A stretch of DNA of 12,494 nucleotides, taken from the NCBI GenBank assembly GCA_903924445.1, contig CAIYBQ010000069.1, forward strand, positions 1 to 12,494. Reading direction: 5' to 3'. A program made the position numbers and the translations under genes. The stretch's first letter is position 1. Each line of letters opens with the position of its first letter. The DNA is from an uncultured Armatimonadota bacterium (GTDB lineage: Bacteria; Armatimonadota; Armatimonadia; Armatimonadales; Armatimonadaceae). Below are positions 1-7,606 of the stretch, piece by piece. The notes under the pieces are model-generated. The model had not been told where the DNA came from. It did no database searches and worked only from the letters and a program-made list of their open reading frames with translations.

Positions 1-34
1 ACCAATGCTCTCAACCGGCACGCCGGCTTTATCA
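1..34. repeat. Left-edge copy of a 34-base direct repeat
   Basis: Bases 1-34 match bases 194-227 at 33 of 34 positions; the only difference is T at 28 against C at 221. The copy at 194-227 lies inside the end of the DUF1552 gene and encodes, on the minus strand, residues DKAGVPVESIG. The copy at 1-34 can encode the same peptide in the same orientation. The match stops at base 34, where the two sequences diverge. It may extend left beyond the window, so its full size is unknown. It could be the end of a second, partly duplicated DUF1552 gene or a short dispersed fragment. Confidence 0.8.
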
Positions 35-90
35 ACAAGCAAGCAATCATCTCCATGCGTGGAGCAAGAAAGCTGTTTCTCATCCAACAT
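1..90 (-). other. Possible partial reading frame entering from the left edge
   Basis: On the minus strand an ATG at 90-88 opens a frame of 30 codons that stays open to base 1 and ends, in this window, with DKAGVPVESIG, the peptide shared with the DUF1552 gene. The residues before that peptide do not resemble DUF1552. There is no Shine-Dalgarno sequence: the ATG sits directly in the U-tract of the upstream terminator. A second frame, from the ATG at 83-81, is also open to the edge. Either could be chance. It may be a recombined gene remnant, and the bases left of the window would decide. Confidence 0.2.
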
Positions 91-94
91 CAAC

Positions 95-130
95 AAAAAG
101 AAAAACCGCAGCGTTTTCCACGCTACGGTT
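95..130 (-). terminator. Intrinsic terminator of the cytochrome/DUF1552 operon
   Basis: Read on the minus strand, a 10-base-pair stem (121-130 with 104-113, one G-T wobble) closes a 7-base loop and is followed by a T-rich tract (TTTTTCTTTTT, 105-95). It begins about 30 bases after the DUF1552 stop codon. There is no T-tract on the plus-strand side, so it works in one direction only. Confidence 0.9.
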
Positions 131-160
131 TCTACACATTACCCGGCTAACGAATCCAAC

Positions 161-1516
161 TTAGAAAAGCTGTTCCAGCCGCCCAGAGCGGTCACCAATG
201 CTCTCAACCGGCACGCCGGCCTTATCAGCCATCGTCATGAAGAGATTAGTCATCGGGGTGTTGTTCTTGTAACGAATATGCCGACCGGACTTGAGACCAG
301 TTGCGGCACCACCAGCAACCAGAATAGGCAGGTCATCATGGTTATGGCGATCGCCATCGCCGATTCCACCGCCGTAGACAACCATCGTGTTGTCTAACAG
401 TGTCCGGTCACCTTCACGAACATCCCGCATCTTACGCAACATGTAAGCAAGATTATCCACATGGAACTGATTAATCTTGCGTATGCCCTCGAGCTTATCC
501 GCGTTTCGCTGATGGTGTGAGAGCTCATGATGGCCATCGTTGACGCCAATCATCTTGTAAGACCGGTTACTGCCCTCGTTAGCGAACATAAACGTTCCAA
601 CACGGGTGATGTCGGTCTGGAACGCCAGAACCATCATGTCCCCGAGGAGGCGAACGTGTTCCGCATAGTCGCTAGGAATACCGCTTGGCATTCCAGAGAT
701 TTTATTGACGAGACCTGCTTGCTGGCTATTTTGTTCTGCCACCGTCAAGCGCCGCTCAATCTCACGGACACCCGTCATGTACTCATCAAGCTTCATTCGG
801 TCTGTCACGCCGAGTTTGTTGTGCAGCGACTTAGCATCAGCGAGGACAAAGTCGAGAATCGACTTGTTTTCGGCGATGCGTGCTTCACGTGCCACTGGGG
901 TCTCATTCGGATCACCATTTTGGAAGAGGCGCTCGAATACCAGACGAGGATCGACTTCCTTGGCAACAGGCGTGTTTGGTGACCGCCATGAAATCGAGTT
1001 TGAGTAGGCACAGCTGTAACCGGAGTCGCAGTCGCCAGCAAGCCCGCCACGCTCACAGCCAATCTCGATACTCGCAAACCGTGTTTTATCTCCAACACGA
1101 TTCGCCATTATCTGGTCGAAGGAAATACCGACCTGGATGTTGGCACCGCTGGTCTTCCGCGGATGGCAACCTGTCAACCATGCTGCAGCCGAACGCGCGT
1201 GGTCACCGGCACCATCGCCAAGAGGAAACGCATTTCGCTGTGTAAGTCCTGTCAGGAGATTCACATTTGCACGCAAATCAGCAAGAGGCGAGAGGACAGA
1301 TGGGAGTGCATCAGAAAGGATTCCCTCAGACTTCGGCGTCCAGTGCTCCATATTGATGCCATTCGGGACGAAGACGAAAGCCATTCGTACCGGATGCTTC
1401 GTTTTGTTACCACTCTGCGCCAATGCAGTTAGCGGAATCATCGCCTCGAGCAACGGAAGCGACAGCGCTGTCCCAAACCCGCGCAAAACCATCCGGCGAT
1501 TAATCGACTGTGACAT
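161..1516 (-). CDS. DUF1552 domain-containing protein, Tat-type signal
   Basis: This is a 451-residue protein of the DUF1552 family, whose members are exported and usually encoded beside DUF1592-type cytochromes; their biochemical role is not established. The N terminus (NRRMVLRGFGTALSLPLLEA, residues 6-25) has twin arginines followed by a hydrophobic stretch, which points to Tat export. The family signature around residues 163-177 (CDSGYSCAYSNSISW) and the region GDGDRHNHDDLPILVAGG (386-403) are present, and the length is normal for the family. I chose the ATG at 1516 rather than an in-frame one at 1531, because GAGAGGG lies 6 bases before it. Its first 17 bases overlap the end of the upstream cytochrome gene, so the two are very likely translationally coupled. 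An intrinsic terminator follows. The family assignment is firm; the function is unknown. Confidence 0.93.
   Translation of the reverse strand: MSQSINRRMVLRGFGTALSLPLLEAMIPLTALAQSGNKTKHPVRMAFVFVPNGINMEHWTPKSEGILSDALPSVLSPLADLRANVNLLTGLTQRNAFPLGDGAGDHARSAAAWLTGCHPRKTSGANIQVGISFDQIMANRVGDKTRFASIEIGCERGGLAGDCDSGYSCAYSNSISWRSPNTPVAKEVDPRLVFERLFQNGDPNETPVAREARIAENKSILDFVLADAKSLHNKLGVTDRMKLDEYMTGVREIERRLTVAEQNSQQAGLVNKISGMPSGIPSDYAEHVRLLGDMMVLAFQTDITRVGTFMFANEGSNRSYKMIGVNDGHHELSHHQRNADKLEGIRKINQFHVDNLAYMLRKMRDVREGDRTLLDNTMVVYGGGIGDGDRHNHDDLPILVAGGAATGLKSGRHIRYKNNTPMTNLFMTMADKAGVPVESIGDRSGRLEQLF
194..227. repeat. Internal copy of the 34-base direct repeat, in the DUF1552 gene
   Basis: Partner of the repeat at 1-34. 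Here it is ordinary coding sequence near the 3' end of the DUF1552 gene, so this is probably the parent copy. Confidence 0.8.
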
Positions 1517-3914
1517 GATAATCCCTCTCATTTGGCATCATACCGGGTGCAATGGATGCAACACCAGCGGATGCATCTCCACGCCTTGTCCTAAACGCTT
1601 TGCTTCGAATCACCTCATTAACGAGATGGCTGAAGCGCCCACCTTTGCCAAGTGCCCTGGCAGTCATTTTGTCCATATCGCAGTGGTCGTAGCGTTCAAT
1701 TCCACGTCCAATACCATAGGTCAACAAACGCTCAATCATCCCCCGAACCACCGCTTGCTTACGGGAAATCAAAAGAGACTGTAATCCGCTCACACCTTTG
1801 AACTTCGAACCATCTGGTAGCTCACCGGTAACATCCAGTGCTACCCCGCCATCAGAATCCCGCCACCCACCAATCGCATCGAAGTTCTCCAGCGCAAATC
1901 CCATACCATCCAGACGCTCATGACAGTTTGCACAAGCTGGATTCTTACGATGTTCTTCCAGCCGCGCGCGTACACTCGTTGGACGAGCGACGCCGCCGGC
2001 TTGTTCTTCGGGCAGCGGTGGCACATTCGGTGGAGGCAGCGGTGGCGGCGTTCCCAGCATGTTCTCAAGAACCCACTTCCCGCGCTTGACCGGACTTGTA
2101 CGCCCCGGGTTGGATGTAAGCATCAGGACACTTGCGTGCCCCAACACACCGCCACGCGGTCCGGCAGAAAGCTTGACCATACGCATCGCATCCCCTGTTA
2201 CATCAGGGATTCCATAATGCTTGGCAAGCGGTTCATTCAGAAAGGTGTAATCAGACTTGACCAGTTCCATCACTGGACGGTCGTCCCGCACGATGCGGTC
2301 GAAGTAGAGCTCTGTCTCCTGTTGCATCGCCTTACGCAGACCCTCATTAAACGTTGGGAAACGTGCAACATCGGGTTGAACAACCGCAGCTTTACGGAGA
2401 TTCAGCCACTGACCCGCAAAATTCTGCGCAAGTGCCAACGACTTGTCATCTTTAACCATCCGGGTTACTTGCGCATTGATCTGCGCATCCGTTGCCAACT
2501 TGCCACTCTCAGCAGCCGCTAAAAGCGCATCATCGGGCATTGATGACCAGATAAAGTACGACAATCGTGTCGCAAGCTCGTAAGGGCTCAGTGTTCTCGT
2601 TGCTTTTGGATTGTTCGGATCGGGATCAACTTCAACCTTATACAAAAAGTTTGGCGAAACAAGAACCGCCTGAAGTGCCAGCTGTAGACCGCGTTCAAAC
2701 GAAAGCTTGCGGGAGCGGACGGTTTTTGACAACGTTACGACCCGCGCGACTTCGGCTGCCGTTACCGGACGTCGATAAGCACGGCGCATCAGAACACGGA
2801 CGTTGTACGACATCGCTGCATCCCAGGCAGCATCTGTTGCACTGTCTGGCTGCTTACGAACTAAAAACCTATGGCTGACCGGCAGCGGAATTGCCGCTGC
2901 AGCATTTTCGGGGTACTCAAGCTCAACGGCATGAACAATAAGGTTTCTGTCCTTGCCAGGACCTTCAAACGCATCGTTCAGAAATCCAACACCAATTGTC
3001 ACCTTGCCCGGTGCATCAATCTGAATGGTCTGCGTGTACACCTTAGGCCGATTGGGACGATTCGCGACTTCAACCTGACCAACCACCTTGCCATTAACAA
3101 GGATGCGCATCTGACAGGCTTCGGCACCCAGCTGCTGTCCACTCGCTTCGATTTTCAGCGTATACGTACCAGCAACCGGAGCATCGATAGTCACGCCCGC
3201 ATCGGATACCGTACCAAACATCAGGGCATCGCCAACATAAGGACTTATCCCACCACCAGCGATTGGCTTGAGGTCCTTCCCCAGCACTCGCTTAGAAGGG
3301 ATTACGCGATCCTCTGGAGCCAGAATTGCTTCGCGGGACAGCTGTCGGGCGGCTGCGACATACTTTTCCATGAGGAGCGGTGAGATGGATAGAACATCCC
3401 CGATGTTGTCAAAGCCGTATCCGACATCATCACTTGGGAACTTGTCCGCTGGTGAAGATGTCACCCGTAGGAGATCCCGAACCGTGTTGTTGTATTCGAC
3501 TTTGTTGAGGCGGCGCATGGTTACGCGGCCAGGATCATTTATCTTGCAGTCAGCCTGAGAAAACGCGGATTGTAGCGCATTGACGACTGCTGTCCGCGAT
3601 GCGATATCCGGGTGCGGTACTCCCTTCGGAGGCATCGCCTGCGACTCAATCGTCCCGATAACCTTGTCCCATGTTGCCCGGTCATTGAGCATCGCATCAA
3701 GGGATGTCGGCTTTGAAAGGTTGATACCCGCTGCAGCACCACTCGCTCCGTGACAGCCAATGCAGTATTTGTCGACGAATCCCCTGACACGCTTATAGGT
3801 TGCCGATGAAACGGATGTTTCGATTTTCTTTACAGGTGGTGCACTCACAGCGACATACGCCACCGATGCGGTTGCCAAGAAAGATAATGAAATTGCAGTT
3901 ATGTTCGAGCGCAT
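1500..3914 (-). CDS. DUF1592-cluster cytochrome c domain protein (DUF1587/1595/1592/1588/1585)
   Basis: This is an 804-residue exported cytochrome-like protein. Residues 1-25 form a Sec-type signal peptide with probable cleavage after VSA. A cytochrome c-type heme site, CIGCH, lies at 51-55. In the family's usual order follow DUF1587 (about 130-195, RRLNKVEYNNTVRDLL), a beta-rich carbohydrate-binding-like stretch (about 225-335), DUF1595 (about 370-430, RAYRRPVTAAEV), DUF1592 (about 440-570), DUF1588 (about 585-685, including a second heme-like CANCH at 661-665) and DUF1585 (about 695-770). A proline-rich linker (PPPLPPPNVPPLP) lies at 623-635. Such proteins are common in Planctomycetes and relatives and are thought to be periplasmic or surface electron-transfer proteins, possibly tied to polymer breakdown; this is unproven. 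The start at 3914 gives an intact signal peptide; its Shine-Dalgarno (AGG) is weak and close. It is the first gene of the operon with the DUF1552 gene. Confidence 0.93.
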   Translation of the reverse strand: MRSNITAISLSFLATASVAYVAVSAPPVKKIETSVSSATYKRVRGFVDKYCIGCHGASGAAAGINLSKPTSLDAMLNDRATWDKVIGTIESQAMPPKGVPHPDIASRTAVVNALQSAFSQADCKINDPGRVTMRRLNKVEYNNTVRDLLRVTSSPADKFPSDDVGYGFDNIGDVLSISPLLMEKYVAAARQLSREAILAPEDRVIPSKRVLGKDLKPIAGGGISPYVGDALMFGTVSDAGVTIDAPVAGTYTLKIEASGQQLGAEACQMRILVNGKVVGQVEVANRPNRPKVYTQTIQIDAPGKVTIGVGFLNDAFEGPGKDRNLIVHAVELEYPENAAAAIPLPVSHRFLVRKQPDSATDAAWDAAMSYNVRVLMRRAYRRPVTAAEVARVVTLSKTVRSRKLSFERGLQLALQAVLVSPNFLYKVEVDPDPNNPKATRTLSPYELATRLSYFIWSSMPDDALLAAAESGKLATDAQINAQVTRMVKDDKSLALAQNFAGQWLNLRKAAVVQPDVARFPTFNEGLRKAMQQETELYFDRIVRDDRPVMELVKSDYTFLNEPLAKHYGIPDVTGDAMRMVKLSAGPRGGVLGHASVLMLTSNPGRTSPVKRGKWVLENMLGTPPPLPPPNVPPLPEEQAGGVARPTSVRARLEEHRKNPACANCHERLDGMGFALENFDAIGGWRDSDGGVALDVTGELPDGSKFKGVSGLQSLLISRKQAVVRGMIERLLTYGIGRGIERYDHCDMDKMTARALGKGGRFSHLVNEVIRSKAFRTRRGDASAGVASIAPGMMPNERDYHVTVD

Positions 3915-3990
3915 ATCCTGAATATTCTACCTTTAGATGTGTCTCTGATTCACTTTGATAGAATGGCTTTGCTGGATGAAACCGGCAATT
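3915..3990. promoter_or_regulatory. Divergent promoter region, cytochrome operon / CNNM gene
   Basis: This is the only space available for promoters of the two divergent operons. A TAGAAT hexamer, one mismatch from TATAAT, occurs on each strand: 3959-3964 on plus and 3924-3929 on minus. Neither has a convincing -35 box about 17 bases upstream, so the hexamers are candidates only. No operator-like palindrome was recognised. Confidence 0.35.
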
Positions 3991-5331
3991 ATGGAACCAC
4001 ATTCTTACAAATTCGTAGAACTTGCGTTGACATTGCTTCTCGTTCTCCTAACGGGATTCTTTGTTGCTGCCGAGTTCGCCCTCGTCAAGGTCAGATCAAC
4101 AAGGCTTAGCGAGCTTGCTCAGGCAGGAAATCAAAATGCGGCGCGAGCCGTCCGAGCCCTTGCGCACATCAATGATTACCTCTCGGCGACACAACTCGGC
4201 ATCACTGTGTGTACCCTTGTCCTCGGTAACATCGGAGAGACCGCAGTAGAAAGTCTTCTGCACCCGATGTTTGGGCGTGTCCCAGCCAGCATCCGGCACA
4301 CGCTCACAAGCGGCGTCTCGCTTACATTGGTGATGATGCTCGAAGTGATTATTGGTGAGATGGCGCCGAAAACGCTCGCCATCAAGCAAGCCGAAAAGGT
4401 AACCCTCGCACTCATCCTGCCTCTCACCATCTTTACGAAGATATTCCGCCCGCTCATCCTTCTGATGAATGTCATCGCAGGATGGGTTCTCAGGCCATTT
4501 GGCATCAAGCCATCCGATGACCATGGTCACGGTGACTCGCTCTCCGCCGATGAGCTTCGCCTGATGCTCACTGCCAGCCGAAACAGCGGCACCATCCAAG
4601 AATCTGAATGGAACCTCGCGACCCGTGTTCTCGACTTCTCACATTCTCAAGCCAAGGATGTGATGATTCCACGCCCCGATGTAACCTTTGTCGACTCTTC
4701 CCTCGCACTCCCGGAGATCGTCAGGCTTGTTTCAGCATCCGGACACACCCGTTTCCCAGTCATTCGAAACGGAAATCCCGATGAAGTTATCGGCATCATC
4801 CATGTCAAGGAACTTGTCAAGCTGACTGGCGAAGACATCACCCCGGCGCTCCGCAGTGTACTAAGAGTTCCGGAAACAAAGTCAACAGAGGCCCTCCTAC
4901 GCACAATGCAGCGGATGCGAACGCATATGTCTGTCGTTGTAGATGAATATGGCGGAACCGCCGGAATTGTCACCATCGAGGACATCGTTGAGGAGATTGT
5001 CGGCGACATTCAGGATGAATTTGAAACCGACCTCCCTGAGCTCGTACGAGACAACCAAGCAGCAATCGTAGATGCCCGAATGACATTGGTGAAGCTCACA
5101 AGGCACTTTGAGATCACAATGCCCGAGAACGATGAAGACATCGAAACGGTTGGCGGTTGGATTCTTGCCAATGCTTCGCAGGCGACCATCAAACCAGGAA
5201 CAACCGTACCCTTTGGCGGGTATACGTTTACAGTAATCGAAGTCACTGGGCGACGCGTACGTCGGGTACGCGTTTCAACAACTCAACCCGGTGATGCCGA
5301 ATCCAACAGGAATTCTGCCGATGCCTCCTAA
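3991..5331 (+). CDS. CNNM/CorC-type membrane protein: DUF21, CBS pair, CorC_HlyC
   Basis: This is a 446-residue inner-membrane protein of the family often annotated as hemolysin-like or magnesium/cobalt efflux (CNNM/CorC/TlyC). Members transport or regulate divalent cations, notably Mg2+; the hemolysin label is historical. Residues 5-30 form the first membrane helix, with the family motif FFVAAEFALVKVR. The DUF21 membrane domain runs to about 170 and includes NDYLSATQLGITVCTLVLGNIGE-like sequence and GEMAPKTLA (122-130). The CBS pair spans about 220-340 (VMIPRPDV, HTRFPVI, then DEYGGTAGIVTIEDIVEEIVGDI). A C-terminal CorC_HlyC domain (about 355-430) follows. The start is uncertain: ATG codons at 3976 and 3991 and a TTG at 3955 are in frame and none has a good Shine-Dalgarno; 3991 places the helix nearest the N terminus. 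The gene overlaps the MscS gene by 11 bases. Confidence 0.93.
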   Translation: MEPHSYKFVELALTLLLVLLTGFFVAAEFALVKVRSTRLSELAQAGNQNAARAVRALAHINDYLSATQLGITVCTLVLGNIGETAVESLLHPMFGRVPASIRHTLTSGVSLTLVMMLEVIIGEMAPKTLAIKQAEKVTLALILPLTIFTKIFRPLILLMNVIAGWVLRPFGIKPSDDHGHGDSLSADELRLMLTASRNSGTIQESEWNLATRVLDFSHSQAKDVMIPRPDVTFVDSSLALPEIVRLVSASGHTRFPVIRNGNPDEVIGIIHVKELVKLTGEDITPALRSVLRVPETKSTEALLRTMQRMRTHMSVVVDEYGGTAGIVTIEDIVEEIVGDIQDEFETDLPELVRDNQAAIVDARMTLVKLTRHFEITMPENDEDIETVGGWILANASQATIKPGTTVPFGGYTFTVIEVTGRRVRRVRVSTTQPGDAESNRNSADAS

Positions 5332-6184
5332 GCAACAACCCGCAGCCTTGCCTACAAACTCTTTGGTTGATGACCTTATGGTAGCCCTTGGGCTTTCAAC
5401 CCATCCAAATATCAGAGTAATTGAACGGTGTGTCGAAGCCGTTTTTGTATTGCTGATTTATTTCGCTGCTCGTGTGATGTTGCGCAGGCTTATCGAGAAG
5501 ACGATTACAACGTTACTAGCGCGCCACACATCCACGGAGTCGAGAAACCAGGCACGTATCCAAACCCTAATGGGCACGATGGCAAGTGCATCGGACATGA
5601 TTCTGTTCTTCGTCACGCTGGTTGCACTGCTGTCCCTAGTAGGTATCAACATTGCTGGCATTCTCGGGACCGCAAGCGTTGCCGGACTGGCATTCGGATT
5701 CGGTGCACAAAAGCTGATTAAAGATGTCATCACTGGCTTTTTCCTCCTCATCGAGGACCAGTATGCGGTTGGTGACTACGTATCGGTAGGTACGGTCACG
5801 GGTACCGTCGAAGATCTCGCCCTACGTATTACCCGTATCCGCGATGACGATGGACGTCTTCATACGCTGAGTAACGGAGATGTCATTCAGGTTTGTAACC
5901 ATTCACGTGGTCCCCTGTCAGCGACGATTGACATAGGCGTTGCCCCGGATACAGACATCCATCAGGCAATCTCAGCCCTTGAACCGGCATTACTTGAATG
6001 GTCTGTGACGACCGGCTTGCCTGAAATGGCGCGGGTTGATGGAATACATTCCGCGGATGCAACCCGGGTTGCGCTTCGTATCATCCTCAAAACAAACCCT
6101 GGACAGCGACCAGCGACTCTTGCACCGCGCCTACGTCAGATATGCCGGGATGCACTCACCGATGCTGGGTTACGCCCCGCCTAA
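5321..6184 (+). CDS. Small-conductance mechanosensitive channel, MscS family
   Basis: This is a 287-residue MscS-type channel that releases solutes when membrane tension rises after osmotic down-shock. Helices are visible at about 38-55 and 92-110. They are followed by the pore-lining TM3 and the start of the beta domain: GILGTASVAGLAFGFGAQ (113-130), then KDVITGFFLLIEDQYAVGDYV (134-154), a strong MscS signature. The cytoplasmic alpha/beta part runs to the end, and the length matches the compact MscS form. I chose ATG 5321 because AGGAA at 5308-5312 stands 8 bases before it. Upstream GTG 5291 and ATG 5294 are in frame and would add 9-10 residues. The gene starts inside the end of the CNNM gene, so the two are probably co-translated. 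Its 3' end overlaps the convergent FAD-oxidase gene by 15 bases. Confidence 0.93.
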   Translation: MPPKQQPAALPTNSLVDDLMVALGLSTHPNIRVIERCVEAVFVLLIYFAARVMLRRLIEKTITTLLARHTSTESRNQARIQTLMGTMASASDMILFFVTLVALLSLVGINIAGILGTASVAGLAFGFGAQKLIKDVITGFFLLIEDQYAVGDYVSVGTVTGTVEDLALRITRIRDDDGRLHTLSNGDVIQVCNHSRGPLSATIDIGVAPDTDIHQAISALEPALLEWSVTTGLPEMARVDGIHSADATRVALRIILKTNPGQRPATLAPRLRQICRDALTDAGLRPA

Positions 6185-7606
6185 TCCTCTCCAAGCATCT
6201 CCAAAGATACGTTCAAACAAATCCGTCCGGAAGATTCCCGAAGGGTCTACAACACGCTTGAGTGCGAGGAACTGTTGCACACGGGCTTCACCCAAGTAGT
6301 CACTGATTCGGTCTGCACTAAGCGTAGCGTCTTTGGCGAAGTAAAATTTGCCGCCACTTGATAAGAGCAGTGCATCCAGCTCCGCTGCAAGTGCCCACAC
6401 ACGCTTGCGATTCGCTGCAGTCAACCGAAAATCGAGTGCCAGCGAAAAGCCATCCACCGCATGGGTCATCAGAAATGGATCCATCCGATGTTGCTTGAAC
6501 ACCGCAAGATACGGGACAAGTCCGGCGTTTTGGCATCGCTCAAGAATCGTCTTGAAGCACGGCTTAGCGCTGCCTGCAGGAACAAAGGCTTGATATTGAA
6601 TAAGGCCTTCATCTCCATATGCCAGTTTCCAGTTAGGCACATAATCGAGGAGAAATGCGAATCCTGCATGGGATTCCTCATGAACAACGCCATCCTTTAG
6701 ACGGGATGCCGTCGCTTTCGCCCAGTTTATGATTTTCATACCAGTGTCATTGACGAATGGCTTCATGAAGCGCCAAAGGATGGATTTTGGGATAATACCG
6801 AAGATGTTATCGGGCAGATCCTGCGCCTGAACGCGAAGCGACTGGGTGGGGTTCGTGCTTGTGACATAGTTGGCCTGATGCACTTGTCCGCGGCCGAGAC
6901 TATCTCCCGATGCAAATGCATCAATCCAACCGACCAGATAATCGGCATCCGGGATGCGTTGCTCAAAGATCGTGAACATATGCTCGATGTTCTTGGCGTA
7001 TATGGGGTCAACGAGGAGTTTGCCCGAGTACACACGCTTCATTTGAAGGACAACCCGCGTGATCACACCAAGTGAACCAAATCCGCCGATCACTGCATGA
7101 AACATCTCGGCATGTACCGTTGGCGAACATGTTAGACATTGACCATCGGCGATGATGACATCAACCTCAGTTACATGCTCACCAATGGTTCCAACTTTGA
7201 AATTGTTCTTTCCGTGGATATTCATTCCAAGCGCACCAGCAAGCGTGGGAGCCATCGTCCCCGATACCACAGGCGGCCACCAGCCATCACCGATACAGTA
7301 TTTCCACAGCTGCTCAATGGTGACGCCGGCTTCACACTCAACAACACCTGTGTCAGGATCCCAGTTGAGAACCCGATTCAGCCGGGTGATATCGAGTATG
7401 AGTTGCTCAGATCCTAAACTCGCATCCCCGTAAGACCGACCGGCTCCGCGGAGAACGACTCTGTGGTTATGGTGTTGCGCAAACGAGATGACGTCCCGAA
7501 CACCATCGACCGTGGATGGACGAAACACATAACCTGCGGCGGCTTTGTTACGTCCCCACGCTTCTATCGTTTCTAGCCGGGATGGATCGTAGCGATGAAC
7601 ATCCAT
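6170..7606 (-). CDS. FAD-binding oxidoreductase, DprE1-like (polyprenyl-phosphoryl-ribose 2-oxidase)
   Basis: This is a 478-residue FAD_binding_4/ALO-type oxidase. Against my recollection of mycobacterial DprE1, which oxidises C2 of decaprenyl-phosphoryl-ribose, conserved blocks are WGR (17-19), GAGRSYGDASLG (54-65), the flavin-contacting IHGKN (130-134), GGFGSLGVITR (174-184), IQYQAFVP (336-343), VFK (369-371) and FYFAKD (421-426), whose K425 corresponds to the catalytic Lys418. The position of mycobacterial Cys387 is Ala390 (FSLALDF, 387-393). The length is close to DprE1 (about 460 residues). The start ATG directly follows the stop of the SDR gene (TAAATG), so the two are coupled. The SDR partner strengthens the DprE1 reading and suggests making a polyprenyl-linked arabinose donor. 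It could instead act on another sugar or aldonolactone. FAD oxidase: near certain. DprE1 family: likely. Substrate: inferred. Confidence 0.88.
   Translation of the reverse strand: MDVHRYDPSRLETIEAWGRNKAAAGYVFRPSTVDGVRDVISFAQHHNHRVVLRGAGRSYGDASLGSEQLILDITRLNRVLNWDPDTGVVECEAGVTIEQLWKYCIGDGWWPPVVSGTMAPTLAGALGMNIHGKNNFKVGTIGEHVTEVDVIIADGQCLTCSPTVHAEMFHAVIGGFGSLGVITRVVLQMKRVYSGKLLVDPIYAKNIEHMFTIFEQRIPDADYLVGWIDAFASGDSLGRGQVHQANYVTSTNPTQSLRVQAQDLPDNIFGIIPKSILWRFMKPFVNDTGMKIINWAKATASRLKDGVVHEESHAGFAFLLDYVPNWKLAYGDEGLIQYQAFVPAGSAKPCFKTILERCQNAGLVPYLAVFKQHRMDPFLMTHAVDGFSLALDFRLTAANRKRVWALAAELDALLLSSGGKFYFAKDATLSADRISDYLGEARVQQFLALKRVVDPSGIFRTDLFERIFGDAWRGLGGA

Noticed and set aside
95..130. The hairpin as a bidirectional terminator
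   Set aside because: The plus-strand side is followed by TCTACACATT, which has no T-tract.
1137..1784. A 215-codon plus-strand open frame opposite the DUF1552 and cytochrome genes
   Set aside because: It lies wholly antisense to two well-recognised genes, has no family-like motifs and is rich in Cys, Arg and His as expected of a shadow frame.
1920..2522. A 200-codon plus-strand open frame opposite the DUF1588/1592 region
   Set aside because: Antisense to a clear gene, with no ribosome-binding site and no recognisable protein features.
3955..3990. TTG at 3955 as start of the CNNM gene
   Set aside because: It adds 12 residues unlike family N termini, has no ribosome-binding site and overlaps the candidate -10 hexamer; an ATG at 3976 or 3991 is more likely.
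4096..4599. A 167-codon minus-strand open frame inside the CNNM gene
   Set aside because: Antisense shadow of the DUF21-coding part, whose motifs are unmistakable on the plus strand.
6170..7606. Naming the FAD oxidase an L-gulonolactone or D-arabinono-lactone oxidase
   Set aside because: The IHGKN and FYFAKD blocks, the length and the SDR neighbour fit DprE1 better, though the families share a fold.
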